Positions 42,749-53,519 of a DNA stretch of 64,000 nucleotides are shown here, piece by piece. Position 1 is the first letter of the stretch. Each line of letters starts with the position of its first letter. The stretch lies in contig JARFIW010001215.1 in assembly GCA_036346225.1 (NCBI GenBank), positions 2,490,501 through 2,554,500 of the forward strand, read 5' to 3'. Below the pieces are notes generated by a model. That model saw only the letters and a list, made by a program, of their open reading frames with translations, did not search any database and was not told the origin of the DNA. The stretch comes from Platerodrilus igneus. Its lineage: Eukaryota; Arthropoda; Insecta; Coleoptera; Lycidae. The translations under genes and the position numbers were made by a program.

Positions 42749-44700
42749 TTAATTATACAAATTTAATAATGTTTGCTTGAAACTCTGAGGACTGCTACCA
42801 AACCAATTTAATTCACTAAATGTATTTGCAGAAGCTACAACTCGATTTAGATAGAAGTGACATCCATAATTGGTTCTGTGGCAATCACTGTGGAATAGGT
42901 GAAAAGTACGTGATTGTCTAGCTGGACCATTGAATTGAATTAATACTAGTAATTCCGTACAGTTGATGTAACCATTAATAATCTTATCCAGAAGACATAA
43001 ATCATTCAATATCCGCCTATCCAGTAATGAAACTAATCGAAGTGATTGTAATAGAGACAACTCTTGACATTGGTGCTCTTGAAGTCCCATCTTATATGTA
43101 ATAAATTAAAGAAATTTCTTTTGGACCCTTTCTATTTTAACAATATTATTTTTATAAAAGGGCGACCATATAATGGAAGCATATTCTAAGATGCTTCTTA
43201 CTAAAGAGCAATATAACAATTTGCATGTGGTAGTTGAAAATTTGCCACTATATCGGAATACAAATCCTAAGATTTGCATAGCTCTTTTGGTGATAGTATT
43301 TATATGGGAATTAAAAGTGAGTTTAGAATCTATCAAAACACCCAAATCTTTAACTTCATAAACTCGTACAATAACATCGGTATTTATATAATATTCTGTT
43401 ATTGTAGTCGACACTGCACGAGAGAAGGTTATGGTTAGGCATTTGTTGATGTTCAAAAAAAGTCTATTTGTTTTACACCAGTTATTAAAAGAATTTAGGT
43501 CTTCTTGGAAAAAGATGTGATCACTTGTAGAAATAATATTTTTATAAATTTTTAGGTCGTCAGCAAACAGCAAAAATTTACAATGTTTAAATACTTGTTT
43601 AATATCATTGACAAACACTAAAAATAGAGAGGACCAAGGTGAGACCCTTGCGGAACTCCAGAGTATACCAGATACTTGTAAGAAGTGAATTGTCTATACT
43701 TGACACTTTGCCATCTATCATATAGGTAGCTACTAAGCCGTTTCAAGATCATACCATCTACTCCTGCCTTTTGTAGTTTAAGAATCAAAATATTGAGATT
43801 TACTTTGTCAAAGGCTTTGGTAAAGTCAGTATACAGAGCATCTACCTGAAGTCCATTTTCTAACGCTGCAGTTATGTCATTGGTATAGACAAGTAAATAT
43901 GTAATAGTTGATTTCTGAGATACAAATCCATGTTGGTTATTGATGATAAATTCTTTAAACTTCCAGGACAAATGATGAGTTATTAAGCAATCCAATAATT
44001 TCGGTATTGAAGATTGAATACAAATTTCTCTGTAATTCTGAATCGAATTTTTGTCACCTAATTTTAATATCGGATTAATAAAACTGTGCTTCCATATTGT
44101 TGGAACCTTGCCTTGGGTAAGAGAGTTATTAAATAGGATAGTTAGGGAAATACACAGACTGTGAATACAATTAATTATCAAGCTTGCAGGTATGCCGTTC
44201 GGACCGGCAGAATTGGTAGGTTTAAGTTTACAAATAGCATCAAAAACTTCATCAGTTCCCAGTAAAATTTGTTTAACATCGACAGTGTCTAACGTGCAAT
44301 TAATGTCTGCAGTTGTATCAAGTGGTACAATACATTCATTTTCATAAAACTCAGAAAAAAAGTCAGTAAATAAATCGACTATGCCTAATCGGAAACATTG
44401 TTGTTTGAATGCGTTTTTTCGGAATATAACTTTGCAGTCCATGATATAGGATATTATAGAAAAGTTCAATTGTGGTATCAAGATTTTCCTTTGAAGAACA
44501 GAATGACCAATCAAATGAGTTGAAATATAAGTTAAGTGACTTATAATCTCCTTTAACAAAATCAAATTGCAATTCCTTATAATGTAATGATTGTTCTTTT
44601 GTTTTCAATGTAATAGTAATATGAAAGGCCGTACGATGAGTACTATTATCCATAAGTAGGTCTACAGCTGAAAATATAGCGACATTATTTAAATTTTAAA
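42749..44700 (-). pseudogene. LINE-C reverse transcriptase
   Basis: In three frames: PTNSAGPNGIPASLI, PILKLGDKNSIQNYREI, QHGFVSQKSTITYL, VDALYTDFTKAFDKVN (Asp), YSGVPQGSHLGPLYF (43620), LLFADDLKIYKN (43570), VRSILEYASIIWSPFYKN (43150), and the end with RTNYGCHFYLNRV (42870). Frame changes lie at about 43618 and 43095. The order and spacing match LINE-B and LINE-D. Confidence 0.87.
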
Positions 44701-44759
44701 AACAAGATCTAAGAGTCTGTTGTTTGAGTTATAAACCTGGTTATGTTGTTGTAGATCTA

Positions 44760-45315
44760 AGAGGGCTAGTGTATTAATGAGGCATTCTGCATTATCACCA
44801 CTATTGCAAAGATTAAATTTGTCATTATGCCATGATGCATTAGGAATGTTGTAGTCACCGCATAGCAAAATTTTGTTGAAGGATAATTATAAAAAATATG
44901 TTCAAGAGCTGTACTATGTAATTCATATAAATCCGCCGGCGATGTAGGTGGGATATATGATATATGTACCACCAATAATTAAATATTGGCCTGAAAATTG
45001 AATAGTAACAAACAAGTGTTCAACACCAACTACGTTAGTAACAATTAATCTTGCATTTAAGGCAGCTCTAACTAATATAACTACACCACCCCCTCGTTGC
45101 TTTGTACTGGTTAATATATTTCTCTCACATTTAAATACCGAATAGCAATTTGAGGTCAGTTCAGAATCATAATAGGAGCTATTAAACCAAGTTTCGGTGA
45201 TAACAATAACATCATAATAGGCACTTAAAATTAAATTGTCTTTAAATTCATTGACCCGTGATCTAAGTCCACCAACATTATGATAATAAACAGATAACTG
45301 TAAATGGGGTAGCAC
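44760..45315 (-). pseudogene. LINE-C endonuclease
   Basis: LSVYYHNVGGLRSRVNEFKD, VIVITETWFNSSY and KQRGGGVVILVRA are the first blocks of the APE fold. After a frame change, YIPPTSPADLYELH continues the core. A GDYN-like block is recognisable near 44870-44850 but broken. Confidence 0.82.
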
Positions 45316-45320
45316 TAATT

Positions 45321-46040
45321 TTATATTGAGAAAGTAGTGATTGATGGAACAACTCCATTAAAATACCTAATGGTGACATTCTCACCATTAGATTTACGTT
45401 GATATAGTTCATCACGTAGTGACTGCAAGTATTTTCTCTGCTGTATGGTTTGATCAGATGCAATACGATAAGAAGATGAAGTAAGCTTAAAACCATTTCT
45501 CAATGCTGCGCGTAAAATTGATGAATCCGAATAAATGACTTTTATCAGTCTGATTGAATCTTTTTTATTGCTAAGCCTGATAATTGCAACAGGAGGAAAT
45601 TGATTAATTTCTAGTATGCGAGAGATTTTAGCAACTGATTGTTTATCATAATCAACCCTATCAGATGTTTCGCGAGATTTAGATTCATCAACATTAAATA
45701 TGATTAAATTTCTGCTCCTAGTAACTCTTTCATTAACCTCAGCAAAAGTGCTTCAGAATTAGGCATAATTTTTTGACTTTCGAATAAGACAACTTTTTCC
45801 TTTAGCACATGGACTTCCGTTTTTAGATCATTTAATTTTTTTAAAATTAGTGGAACTTGTTTAAATGCAGTTGTACACTCATCACAGAAGAACATTAGTG
45901 ATCTTTGTTTTTTAGCTGCATAACGCGGACTTCAGATGCTCCAAATTCTGAGCATTTTTCAGGAATCATTGTGTTGCAACAATCACATATTAGGTAATTT
46001 TCATTTTCACATGTTTTATTGCACTTTGTACATTTATCCA
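45321..46040 (-). pseudogene. LINE-C ORF1 with PHD-type finger
   Basis: ATG at 46040 opens MDKCTKCNKTCENENYLICD with CCNTM. A frame change near 45900 leads to MFFCDECTTAFKQVP and a coiled coil (LKKLNDLKTEVHVLKEKV). A second change near 45700 leads to NLIIFNVDES, PPVAIIRLSNKKD and RYFNGVVPSITTFS. It is the same layout as LINE-B ORF1. Confidence 0.78.
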
Positions 46041-46376
46041 TTATGATTTAATTGTTTTAAATTTTAATATCTTATTATTGAAGCACCTGCAGATAACTTG
46101 AGCAAAGTTGATAACAATATAATATTGGCCAAGGATAAATACAAGTATAATGTTATCAATAACAACAGCTGTATCAGTTGATACTAAATTATTAAATTCA
46201 GTTTCACAGAAAATCACTACTGGTTAAAAATTTGAGGATAATCCAAATATGCAATGTGTAGCAATAGATACTGCACAATTCACTGTTTTATTGATACAAT
46301 TTTCATAAATTATTTCACAATGTAAACCACTTAAACTGTTATTTAAATGAAGAGACCAAATAACATGTTGCCATAC

Positions 46377-46720
46377 ACTCACTAATAATACCAGTTTTGC
46401 ATACGGTGAAGAGGTTTCGGTCACTATTCCGGCCTTTTCCCATTCAACGACAACACCTTGAATTATTTTTCGATGCGCCACGCTAGTTTTATATGGTTTA
46501 CTTCTTACTGGGATTTCCGTATCCTCAATTGTCACACTCATTAGGTCGGTACACCCTAATTCGAATAAGGTAAACGCAAAACAGTCCGAATATTCATTGC
46601 AAAGTTTTAAAAGTTTTTCTCGTATTGCTGATTCCACATTTTGGTCTACGTTTAATATATCCATAGTAATATCGCCAGTATCCGTAGTCTTCTCGGTTTT
46701 CTCGACTAACGTCATTTACT
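46377..46720 (-). pseudogene. gypsy-1 RT, N-terminal part
   Basis: MTLVEKTEKT..., then LLKLCNEYSDCFAFTLFELG, TEIPVRSKPYKTSVAHR and WEKAGIVTETSSPYAKLVLL, the classic start of Ty3/gypsy RT (here SSPYA). It ends at the LINE-C insertion and resumes at 41946. Confidence 0.9.
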
Positions 46721-46970
46721 TAGATTTTATAAAACCGATACATTGAGCTTGCCGTATGCAGACAATATCTTTGTCATTATTTACAATGAGTACGGAAAAA
46801 TTACTGTCCTTACACTCTATTCGTACAAAATTGATTGAATTTGCTGGAATAACGCAAGTTTCCGTGTTCCTTAATTTAATTTTATTGTTTTGTTGAACAT
46901 TCCAGTCTTTAAAAGGGAAATAGTTGTTCCAACCAAAGGTAAATTCGTCGACTACTTGTACATATGCAAT

Positions 46971-47468
46971 TTATTTGTTTTCTGTGAAAGACCTTCCTAG
47001 GATAACATCTACTGGTTGTGCTTGATCTGGCACTACGTAAATCTTAACCGCTTCTACGTATACATCGTCAACTTCAACTCTTGCCATTATAAACGCTTTG
47101 CATAAAACTGTCGGATCCTGGTGGTTACCAAAACCATATAACTGCTCTGTCGTTGACTTTGCGTGACCAACGCTATCAGCTATTGATGCGTTTATTGTAC
47201 ACACACCACTGCCTGTGTCTATTAATGTGTTTACTACCCTACCATTAATTTTGGCAAAGCGTAAAAATTTTTCTATCGCATTGTTAGGATCAATTAACAT
47301 TAACCGGTTTGTCATTAGCTGTGTTGCCGACCGGGGCATCTCCTTTTGGGCAGTCTTTGTATTTATGATCCGGTTGTTTGCACTTGAAACAAATAGATCC
47401 GCTGTGCGATTGTGTGCATGAGGCTGACACATGACCCCGCTCAGCACAATTAAAACATCTAGGCCCAC
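46971..47468 (-). pseudogene. gypsy-1 aspartic protease
   Basis: VVNTLIDTGSGVCTINAS carries the DTG active site, followed by a flap region (YGFGNHQ) and VDVILGRSFTENK, the C-terminal ILG signature. It overlaps the end of the knuckle frame (47290) in another frame, the expected Gag-to-Pol shift. The region 46720-46970 is the short protease-to-RT linker. Confidence 0.88.
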
Positions 47469-47523
47469 TCGCTTTCGCTTGAGATGTACTAACCTTTTGA
47501 CTGTATACCATTTTTGTACGTAC
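47290..47523 (-). pseudogene. gypsy-1 Gag zinc knuckles
   Basis: RCFNCAERGHVSASC and ICFKCKQPDHKYKDC are two intact CCHC knuckles (C-x2-C-x4-H-x4-C). Segment Y begins just upstream, replacing much of the capsid part. Confidence 0.88.
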
Positions 47524-47690
47524 CGTATCCACTAGGAGCCCTCGGGGTAAAAACACCAAACTCAAAGTTTTACCTTAAGGTAAGGATTTATTTATGTCAC
47601 AAAACTGGACTGACAGCTCTAAAAATTACTAGACAGATCATCGAATAAAGCATAACCTACTAACTAATGCTAGTACAATGTTAACAGCTT
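47524..47690. repeat. Duplicated segment Y, right copy, inside gypsy-1 gag
   Basis: It matches 23622-23772 from CACTAGGAGCCCTC to CTAGTACAATGTTAACA. The left copy carries one extra 7-8 bp repeat (CTACTAGA). Confidence 0.78.
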
Positions 47691-48172
47691 GAAATTCTGT
47701 TTCAAATGCATTCCAAGATATCATCTTTATTCTACAAACTTCGTGCCAATCGTGAACAAGTCCCTTCAAGTTTTACCGACTCAGGTGTAACAATGCACAG
47801 CTATTAATACGATTGAACCATTCCACAGCTGCGCTGCCAATTTCACCCCAAAAATATGAAATGGATTTGTTTAAATCTGGCATTACCTGATAACGTAAAT
47901 TCTTCTTTTCCGTCACCGTTTGTTGATTCTGCTGTAAAGGATTATAAAGCAGCTGCTGTGTGCAAACGTTTTGTTCCATTGTTTTAACCATTTGCATCAT
48001 TACAGGCATTTGTCGTTGAATCATTAGTTTAAAACCATCTCACAATGGTTCAGTAAACGCTCCAACACCATCTTCCACCTTTTTTATATCTTCTTTCACA
48101 ACCGTTATACAAATTTTTTTTTATATTTTCACGCAGCACTTTATAATAGATCACTATCTACTTGTCCTTAGC
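47691..48172 (-). pseudogene. gypsy-1 Gag, N-terminal part
   Basis: Reading right to left: VEDGVGAFTEPL, one stop, DGFKLMIQRQMPVMMQMVK, a Gln-rich stretch, then YFWGEIGSAAVEWFNRIN. A frame change follows and gives DWHEVCRIKMISWNAFETEF, which is capsid-like. Segment Y interrupts it after that. The 5' LTR expected to its right is not present as an A/B-type LTR. Confidence 0.7.
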
Positions 48173-48177
48173 TAATC

Positions 48178-48235
48178 CCACTTCTGATATGTCAGCTCCA
48201 GGTCAGAATAAACCATAAACAGTATGCCTTTGCTC
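48178..48235. repeat. Duplicated segment X, right copy, part 1
   Basis: ATCCCACTTCTGATATGTCA onward matches 23126-23186. It is cut at 48233 by the gypsy-2 terminal repeat and continues at 53520. Confidence 0.75.
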
Positions 48236-48768
48236 AATTACCGCTATACAACATATTACTGAAACACACTCCCTAAAGTTTTCTTACCTTATGGCTCGAT
48301 ATTGACCTCTATAGATGCACTGCTACACCTGTAAACAGATTAAAACAAAGATAGCACTGTTTGTGCATTTATATCCAAAATTAATAATTAATTAGAATCA
48401 ACCCTCATTCGTTCCAATTAATAATCATAGTCTTGACTAAAATAAAAATCTATTCCTTCAGTTGCAGTTTAATTATTTACAAGACATCTTCTTTAAATAA
48501 GTTTGATTAAATAATATTAATGAAAGATATGTACATATGTACTTGATAATATCAGTATTTCTCACAAATAAAATATAATAATTTTATATTAGCAAGGTCT
48601 AGCAAAATTTATCTTCAAATGATTGAGTATGAGTTTTTTGAATGTTTAACTTTATATTACAACTTCTGTTGGGTTGAGTAGTACTACTTGAATCTCACAT
48701 TCTAAGACAAAATATTCCACTTAACAATTAGTGAAATGTAAAATGTAAAAATTTAATTCTCTAAGATT
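48233..48768 (-). repeat. gypsy-2 terminal repeat, 3' copy
   Basis: CTCAATTACCGCTATACAAC to TTCTCTAAGATT, a direct copy of 51866-52413. The low divergence suggests recent insertion. The copy at 51866 has an expanded GTAGTACTACA triplet array. Confidence 0.85.
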
Positions 48769-49399
48769 TGATTTGAGATTAGATTATTTTCAACCTTCCA
48801 TTGAGAATAACAATAAATCAATGTTCTGGTACACTCTTACACTACTCATAATCAAACTGTCAAGATAGACAAAAGTACTTCACAACGCTTAAACTTGCTA
48901 GAATGACAAACTCCTCCATGAGTCTCACCTAGACTTATAACCAAAAAAAATTTTAACCTCATCACCAACTTCAAAAATAGTGATGCAAAAATTGCTAGAG
49001 CGACAAACTTACCGCGAGTCTCGTTTAGACTAATGTAATGCTGAGCGACCGACTTTTCCTGAGTCTCGTCTAGACTAATATACTGCTATCCGACCAACCA
49101 CGACGACAAGTTTCGCTTAGACTTACAAACAACTTAACATACTGTGTTGCAATGCGGATGTAAATAAATCAAAAATTGCTATCAAAACAAATCATATCAA
49201 AACAAAACATGCCTATGCACAAGAGCAATCCTGAAACGGTTTACCGACAGTAAAAACCAGTGTACCAAATTATAAACATCTATCATTTTTTATATCAAAA
49301 AAATAATCAAACAACTATTGTAACTAAAAGGAATGGAAGATGACCTTAAATACAAATCTCTATTATCAACTTCACTCTGAATTACTATTCACTGAAATA
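48769..49399. repeat. gypsy-2 non-coding 3' region with AGTCTCGTCTAGACT repeats
   Basis: Four copies of a GAGTCTCGTCTAGACTAA-type motif (48919, 49013, 49060, 49112), each with AGTCT...AGACT dyad symmetry, sit in units of about 46-50 bp that also share a GCGACMAACTT-like block. No coding frame. Confidence 0.75.
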
Positions 49400-50029
49400 C
49401 TACAAACTAAGTAATTGATTACTACAACTTAAGGGTACTACCGATTGACCTATATACGAAATACTATTGTTATCATAATCTCGAATATGCCATGTATTGT
49501 TTTTGAAATCTGCCATTAGACCAAATGATTTAGCGAAATCGCAACCAAAAATAAATGTGTGCGGAAGAGATGGTACAACCAAACCATTAATAATACGATA
49601 TTCTCTTCCAATTCTAATAGGTAAATCAACTGAACCAATAACTTCTTGAAGAGCACCATCAGCAGTGGAAACTTTTTTCTTTTCAGTTTTAAAAACTTTC
49701 AAATTCAGTTCTTCAAGAACAGAAAATGCTAATGAACCAACCACGGTAGTAGTACAACCGGAGTCGAACAAACCCGTGACGTCTCTATCCAACAATTTTA
49801 CCATAATGTACGGACGATTGTCCTGAGGTTTCTTTACAAATAACGCGTCAGCTTTTGGCTTGACGTTCCGTTGACAAAAATTTTTAACAATTCCGAGCCA
49901 TCGTGACCAATCATCTTTATCAAAAAAATTATTCTGTTCACACAACATAACCGTAGCCTTTTGCATAGAAGCATGATGCCGGCCACTCTGCATCTGCCTA
50001 CCTACTCGTTTTTTGAACACGGCGGACAA
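49400..50029 (-). CDS. gypsy-2 aspartic protease
   Basis: About 200 residues. RPYIMVKLLDRDVTGLFDSG has the DSG catalytic motif (hydrophobic-D-S-G-C-T), then LPIRIGREYRIINGLVV and HTFIFGCDFAKSFGL, the ILG-like C-terminal element. It overlaps the end of gag by 28 bases in a different frame, as in programmed Gag-to-Pol frameshifting. The frame closes at 49400 with no RT behind it. It would process Gag. Confidence 0.8.
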   Translation of the reverse strand: MSAVFKKRVGRQMQSGRHHASMQKATVMLCEQNNFFDKDDWSRWLGIVKNFCQRNVKPKADALFVKKPQDNRPYIMVKLLDRDVTGLFDSGCTTTVVGSLAFSVLEELNLKVFKTEKKKVSTADGALQEVIGSVDLPIRIGREYRIINGLVVPSLPHTFIFGCDFAKSFGLMADFKNNTWHIRDYDNNSISYIGQSVVPLSCSNQLLSL

Positions 50030-50778
50030 GTTACTGTCTTAACTCCACTATATCCGCAACTATAACAAAATATTTTACGAGGAATCTTACACCTCCAAAA
50101 CGTATGACCTTCCAAACAATTCCAATATGTAAGTTTATTCATTTTAATTTTATTTACAGGGACTCTACTAGAAAGATTATTATTATTTCCAAGATATTGT
50201 ATCTGAGGTGGAAATGATTGATTATAAAAACTACGACCAGTTCGCACTGAAAAGTTTTTAACAGGAGCTGACCACTTATTTTCAACTTGTAACTTCGAAT
50301 TTCCTAATGCTTTCAAAACATATTTCGCTGGACTTTGTACTAATTTATGCTTGGATGCATAAGCTTCTTCCAATTTCTTACACAACTTGATTAACGTTGA
50401 CATATTATCAATTTCCGTTAGAGCTAATTGACAAATAAAATCAGGTAATAGGTTCTTTTTTACCATCCTAACTTTCGTGCATTCCGCAGGTGATTGTGGT
50501 AACCTGCTAAACAAATTCTCCATATGGGCTATATATATGACTACAGATTCTCCTTTATGTTGATGACGCGACCTAATTTTTTCCCAAATCTCGTCCTCTG
50601 AGTGTGATGGTAAGAAATCTTCCTTTAAACGAATAACCAAAGAACTCCAGTTTGTTAAAGAACTTCTAACACAACGATACCATTCTAAACCGTTACCAGT
50701 GAATAATTCTACAGAAGCATTAAACAAATCTTCTTCAGATACTTTACGCGAGTGTGCTAACTCAGCTACTCTGTCCAA
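50002..50778 (-). CDS. gypsy-2 Gag, capsid and knuckle part
   Basis: Capsid: RVAELAHSRKVSEEDLFNAS, GNGLEWYRCVRSSLTNWSSL, LRQDFLP-like RLKEDFLPSHSEDEIWEKIR and MENLFSRLPQSP. The end has knuckle-like YWNCLEGHTFWRCKIPRK, where the first Cys is Tyr and the spacing is one short, and CYSCGYSGVKTVTCPPC, a C-x2-C-x9-C-x2-C type known from such gypsy Gags. The first part of Gag is in another frame upstream. Confidence 0.8.
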   Translation of the reverse strand: MDRVAELAHSRKVSEEDLFNASVELFTGNGLEWYRCVRSSLTNWSSLVIRLKEDFLPSHSEDEIWEKIRSRHQHKGESVVIYIAHMENLFSRLPQSPAECTKVRMVKKNLLPDFICQLALTEIDNMSTLIKLCKKLEEAYASKHKLVQSPAKYVLKALGNSKLQVENKWSAPVKNFSVRTGRSFYNQSFPPQIQYLGNNNNLSSRVPVNKIKMNKLTYWNCLEGHTFWRCKIPRKIFCYSCGYSGVKTVTCPPCSKNE

Positions 50779-51352
50779 AAATTGATGAACCCGTCTTGGA
50801 TTTTACTGACCACGAACCAATTGGAATAGGAGATACTAAATATGAAACAGTGTGAATAGGAGCACTGACAACAGCTGGAATGGTTTCTCTCATAGAAAAT
50901 TCACCATATCCGCTTACATCTTCATTCTTCTTAAGCTTTTCATGTAGCTCGGCCTCCATGGTAAGGATAGTTGCTAACGATTCATTTTTAAATAAATTTG
51001 CCTCATCTGAATTATCTAAAGGAATTTTCATTCTCCTAACTTGACCATCAAGATGTATTAATCTCGACTGTATCCTCTTAAATGTAGGGTCTGCTAACTC
51101 ACCTTCAAATTCTAATGAAACATTTTTTACAGATTCTATCGATGCATCAATCTCATCACGTTCATCTGAAAATTCTACGACATATGCGGAAGGATCAATT
51201 AAACGACCAGGTACTGCTGTTTCTTTAGCTAATACTCGGCTTAACATTTTTCTCTTATCCTGCATCGGTCTGCTGCTAATAACTCCTCGAATTCTCAATT
51301 CGTAATCCAATTCATCTTTATGCAAATAAACAACTTGATAGATCTCAGCCAT
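50762..51352 (-). CDS. gypsy-2 Gag, N-terminal part
   Basis: MAEIYQVVYLHKDELDYELR, then RPMQDKRKMLSRVLAKE, and a helical middle with VRRMKIPLDNSDEANLF and ILTMEAELHEKLKKNE. It ends ...WSVKSKTGSSIFGQSS in a frame that must shift by one base at a T-run (about 50775) to enter the capsid frame. The ATG at 51352 is the likely Gag start. Confidence 0.75.
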   Translation of the reverse strand: MAEIYQVVYLHKDELDYELRIRGVISSRPMQDKRKMLSRVLAKETAVPGRLIDPSAYVVEFSDERDEIDASIESVKNVSLEFEGELADPTFKRIQSRLIHLDGQVRRMKIPLDNSDEANLFKNESLATILTMEAELHEKLKKNEDVSGYGEFSMRETIPAVVSAPIHTVSYLVSPIPIGSWSVKSKTGSSIFGQSS

Positions 51353-51865
51353 CTTGAAATAGACTAGCTAACTAACTATAATTTAAACTCAATTAAACAA
51401 TCTGCACTGAAACTTCAGTCGAACAACATCAATAAACTGAATTAATCTTAGGGTAAATGATTTACGAATCAACAAGCGTAAGCATGCAAAATCATTCGAA
51501 GCCTGCACGTTATGTGCTTATACAATTGGTAAAGCAATCGAGGCCTATACGTTGGGCGCTATTTATTACGTTTTGCCTTACTAAAAGGCTCCTATTTGAC
51601 CAGCTAAAAGGCACAAGGATGTTTGACGAGGATTTCCCAGAAAGTGTAAAGAGCCCACGACAAGATTCGGTGGAAAATGGCTCGTAGATGAGGAAACCTC
51701 TAAAGGCTAAGAGGCTAGTCGAGCTATTTACTCTGGGTAGAACATGAGCTGTGGGTCGGGGTTGGACTGCGACCAAAAATGTAAAGAATATGGCACCACC
51801 GAATTTTTGTGTACGAAGAAGACCTTACTTAAGTCTCTTGTATAAGGCGAATGCGGAAACGTTTA
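51353..51865 (-). other. gypsy-2 leader and probable LTR end
   Basis: The minus strand has TTTGGTCGCAGTCCAACCCC near 51775, which could be a primer-binding site (TGG followed by tRNA-complementary sequence) two or three bases after a TTTACA end. If so the 5' LTR ends at about 51780 and the left repeat lacks its last ~85 bp. No coding. Confidence 0.4.
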
Positions 51866-52413
51866 CTCAATTACCGCTATACAACATATTACTGAAACAC
51901 ACTCCCTAAAGTTTTCTTACCTTATGGCTCGATATTGACCTCTATAGATGCACTGCTACACCTGTAAACAGATTAAAACAAAGATAGCACTGTTTGTGCA
52001 TTTATATCCAAAATTAATAATTAATTAGAATCAACCCTCATTCGTACCAATTAATAATCATAGTCTTGACCAAAATAAAAATCTATTCCTTCAGTTGCAA
52101 TAAATTATTTACAAGACATCTTCTTTAAATAAGTTTGATTAAATAATATTAATGAAAGATATGTACATATGTACTTGATAATATCAGTATTTCTCACAAA
52201 TAAAATATAATAATTTTATATTAGCAAGGTCTAGCAAAATTTATCTCCAAATGATTGAGTATGAGTTTTTTGAATGTTTAACTTTATATTACAACTTCTG
52301 TTGGTTTGAGTAGTACTACAGTAGTACTACAGTAGTACTACACATTCTAAGACAAAATATTCCACTTAACAATTAGTGAAATGTGAAATGTAAAAATTTA
52401 TTTCTCTAAGATT
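51866..52413 (-). repeat. gypsy-2 terminal repeat, 5' copy
   Basis: Direct copy of 48233-48768. It differs mainly by a triplicated AGTAGTACTAC at 52312-52345 and a few substitutions. Confidence 0.85.
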
Positions 52414-53519
52414 AGAATAATTTATGTTTCAAATCATCACTTCAATTTTCATTAAGTATAGAATTTAATCTTTCCTACGTTCATAATGACATCTACCGTA
52501 TATTGTTAATACTAATAAAAAGATTTAATGTAAAACTTTATAGGTTCCTGTTGCATAATTTAAAAATAACTTGTCTGTCATTCACCTAATGAACTTGAAC
52601 ATTACCACGTGATCAAACAAAAAATTATTTGTCTGCTATACCCAATGCTACAGCTGACGTATAAGAAAGCAAATTACATACCAGATATTAATCCGACGGA
52701 AAAATACTTGCTAGGTATAAGGAACATACCCGGAATTATAATTGATAATTTATAATCCTCTTGTGTTCAGCAACTAAGAAATTTAGGAATCTCCAATTTC
52801 AACAACCCAATCAGCTGCATTGAAAATCCAAACACGACATCACGGCGTCCACATTAAATAATTGAAGCACGCCAAGTTGACTTTCGTACAAGGTTAAATT
52901 TCACATCGTTACTAATAAATTTTCATTTCTTGCCCAAATAAATTATATATATTTCTTAAATTTCAAAAGCTAAGATGTACAAATTATCCTAGATTGCACT
53001 AAAAATATCAATTTAGTAAAACTATAAACTCAGTAATACTTACTGTTAACCAAAGACCATTCAAACAATTTAACGTCTCATCAAATGCGAGCTAATTCCA
53101 ACCAAGTGTGGACATAAAAATGCGCGTCGCCGAGACGATATCATTTAAAGAAAACAATTTTTAATCTTTCTGTGGCTCCAACACCTGGACTGCAACAACG
53201 TCATGTTTCTTGATTTCAAGGAACAATTGACCTCCTCTAACGACTGTTCAGTTGGAAGTGATAAGATGACCTGTGTTGCCGCCTGACAGCAAGCTTAATA
53301 TTACAATCATCTAACAGAGGGAACTCTTATGATGACACTAACAAAGGGCATCTTTTGTCACCACGTAATTTAATACTTTCAAATTGAAAGCTTATATTGT
53401 TTTCAACAATATTCAATATTTATTTCGTAGATTGTGTAGCATTATTATACTAAAGTTTGTTATTAATGAATTAAATAAGTTAGATGTCTGTGAAAATATT
53501 GTCAGAAAATAAAATTGTT
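52414..53519. other. AT-rich non-coding stretch between gypsy-2 and segment X
   Basis: No frame and no match to the sequence beside the other terminal repeat. Since segment X resumes at 53520, this may be the remaining upstream part of a longer gypsy-2 LTR (minus strand TGTAACAATTTTATT at 53520). Confidence 0.4.

Larger units (their letters stand above)
41947..46376 (-). mobile_element. LINE-C: CR1/Jockey-like LINE, full length but decayed
   Basis: ORF1 with PHD-type finger, APE endonuclease, RT and an (AAAT)n tail (41970-41947) follow in order. It is inserted in gypsy-1 RT between VLLV and KKSGEP. It is the most mutated of the three Jockey-like LINEs here, with frame breaks in every domain. 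An LTR (42039-42732) lies in its 3' untranslated part. Confidence 0.85.
24093..48172 (-). mobile_element. Ty3/gypsy element gypsy-1, split into six or more pieces by nested insertions
   Basis: Gag, protease, RT, RNase H, integrase and 3' LTR appear in correct order on the minus strand. At each break the protein resumes where it left off: VLLV|KKSGEP (46377|41946), SEGI|KLGEAK (41459|33922), QEQA|EPILKLYD (33739|27086) and FVKLE|PSKTV (26108|25470). The only clear loss inside pol is about a dozen codons at the third break; capsid sequence is missing in gag, where segment Y lies. No 5' LTR of the same type is found. Stops and frameshifts in most pieces show it is dead. Confidence 0.88.
48233..52413 (-). 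mobile_element. Gypsy-type element gypsy-2 with Gag and protease but no polymerase
   Basis: A direct repeat of about 540 bp (48233-48768 and 51866-52413, by eye over 95% identical) brackets minus-strand gag (51352-50002) and protease (50029-49400). Between the protease stop and the left repeat there is only 630 bp of non-coding DNA, so RT, RNase H and integrase are absent. It lies inside segment X, whose two parts flank 48233 and 53520; the insertion may therefore extend to 53519. Confidence 0.8.
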
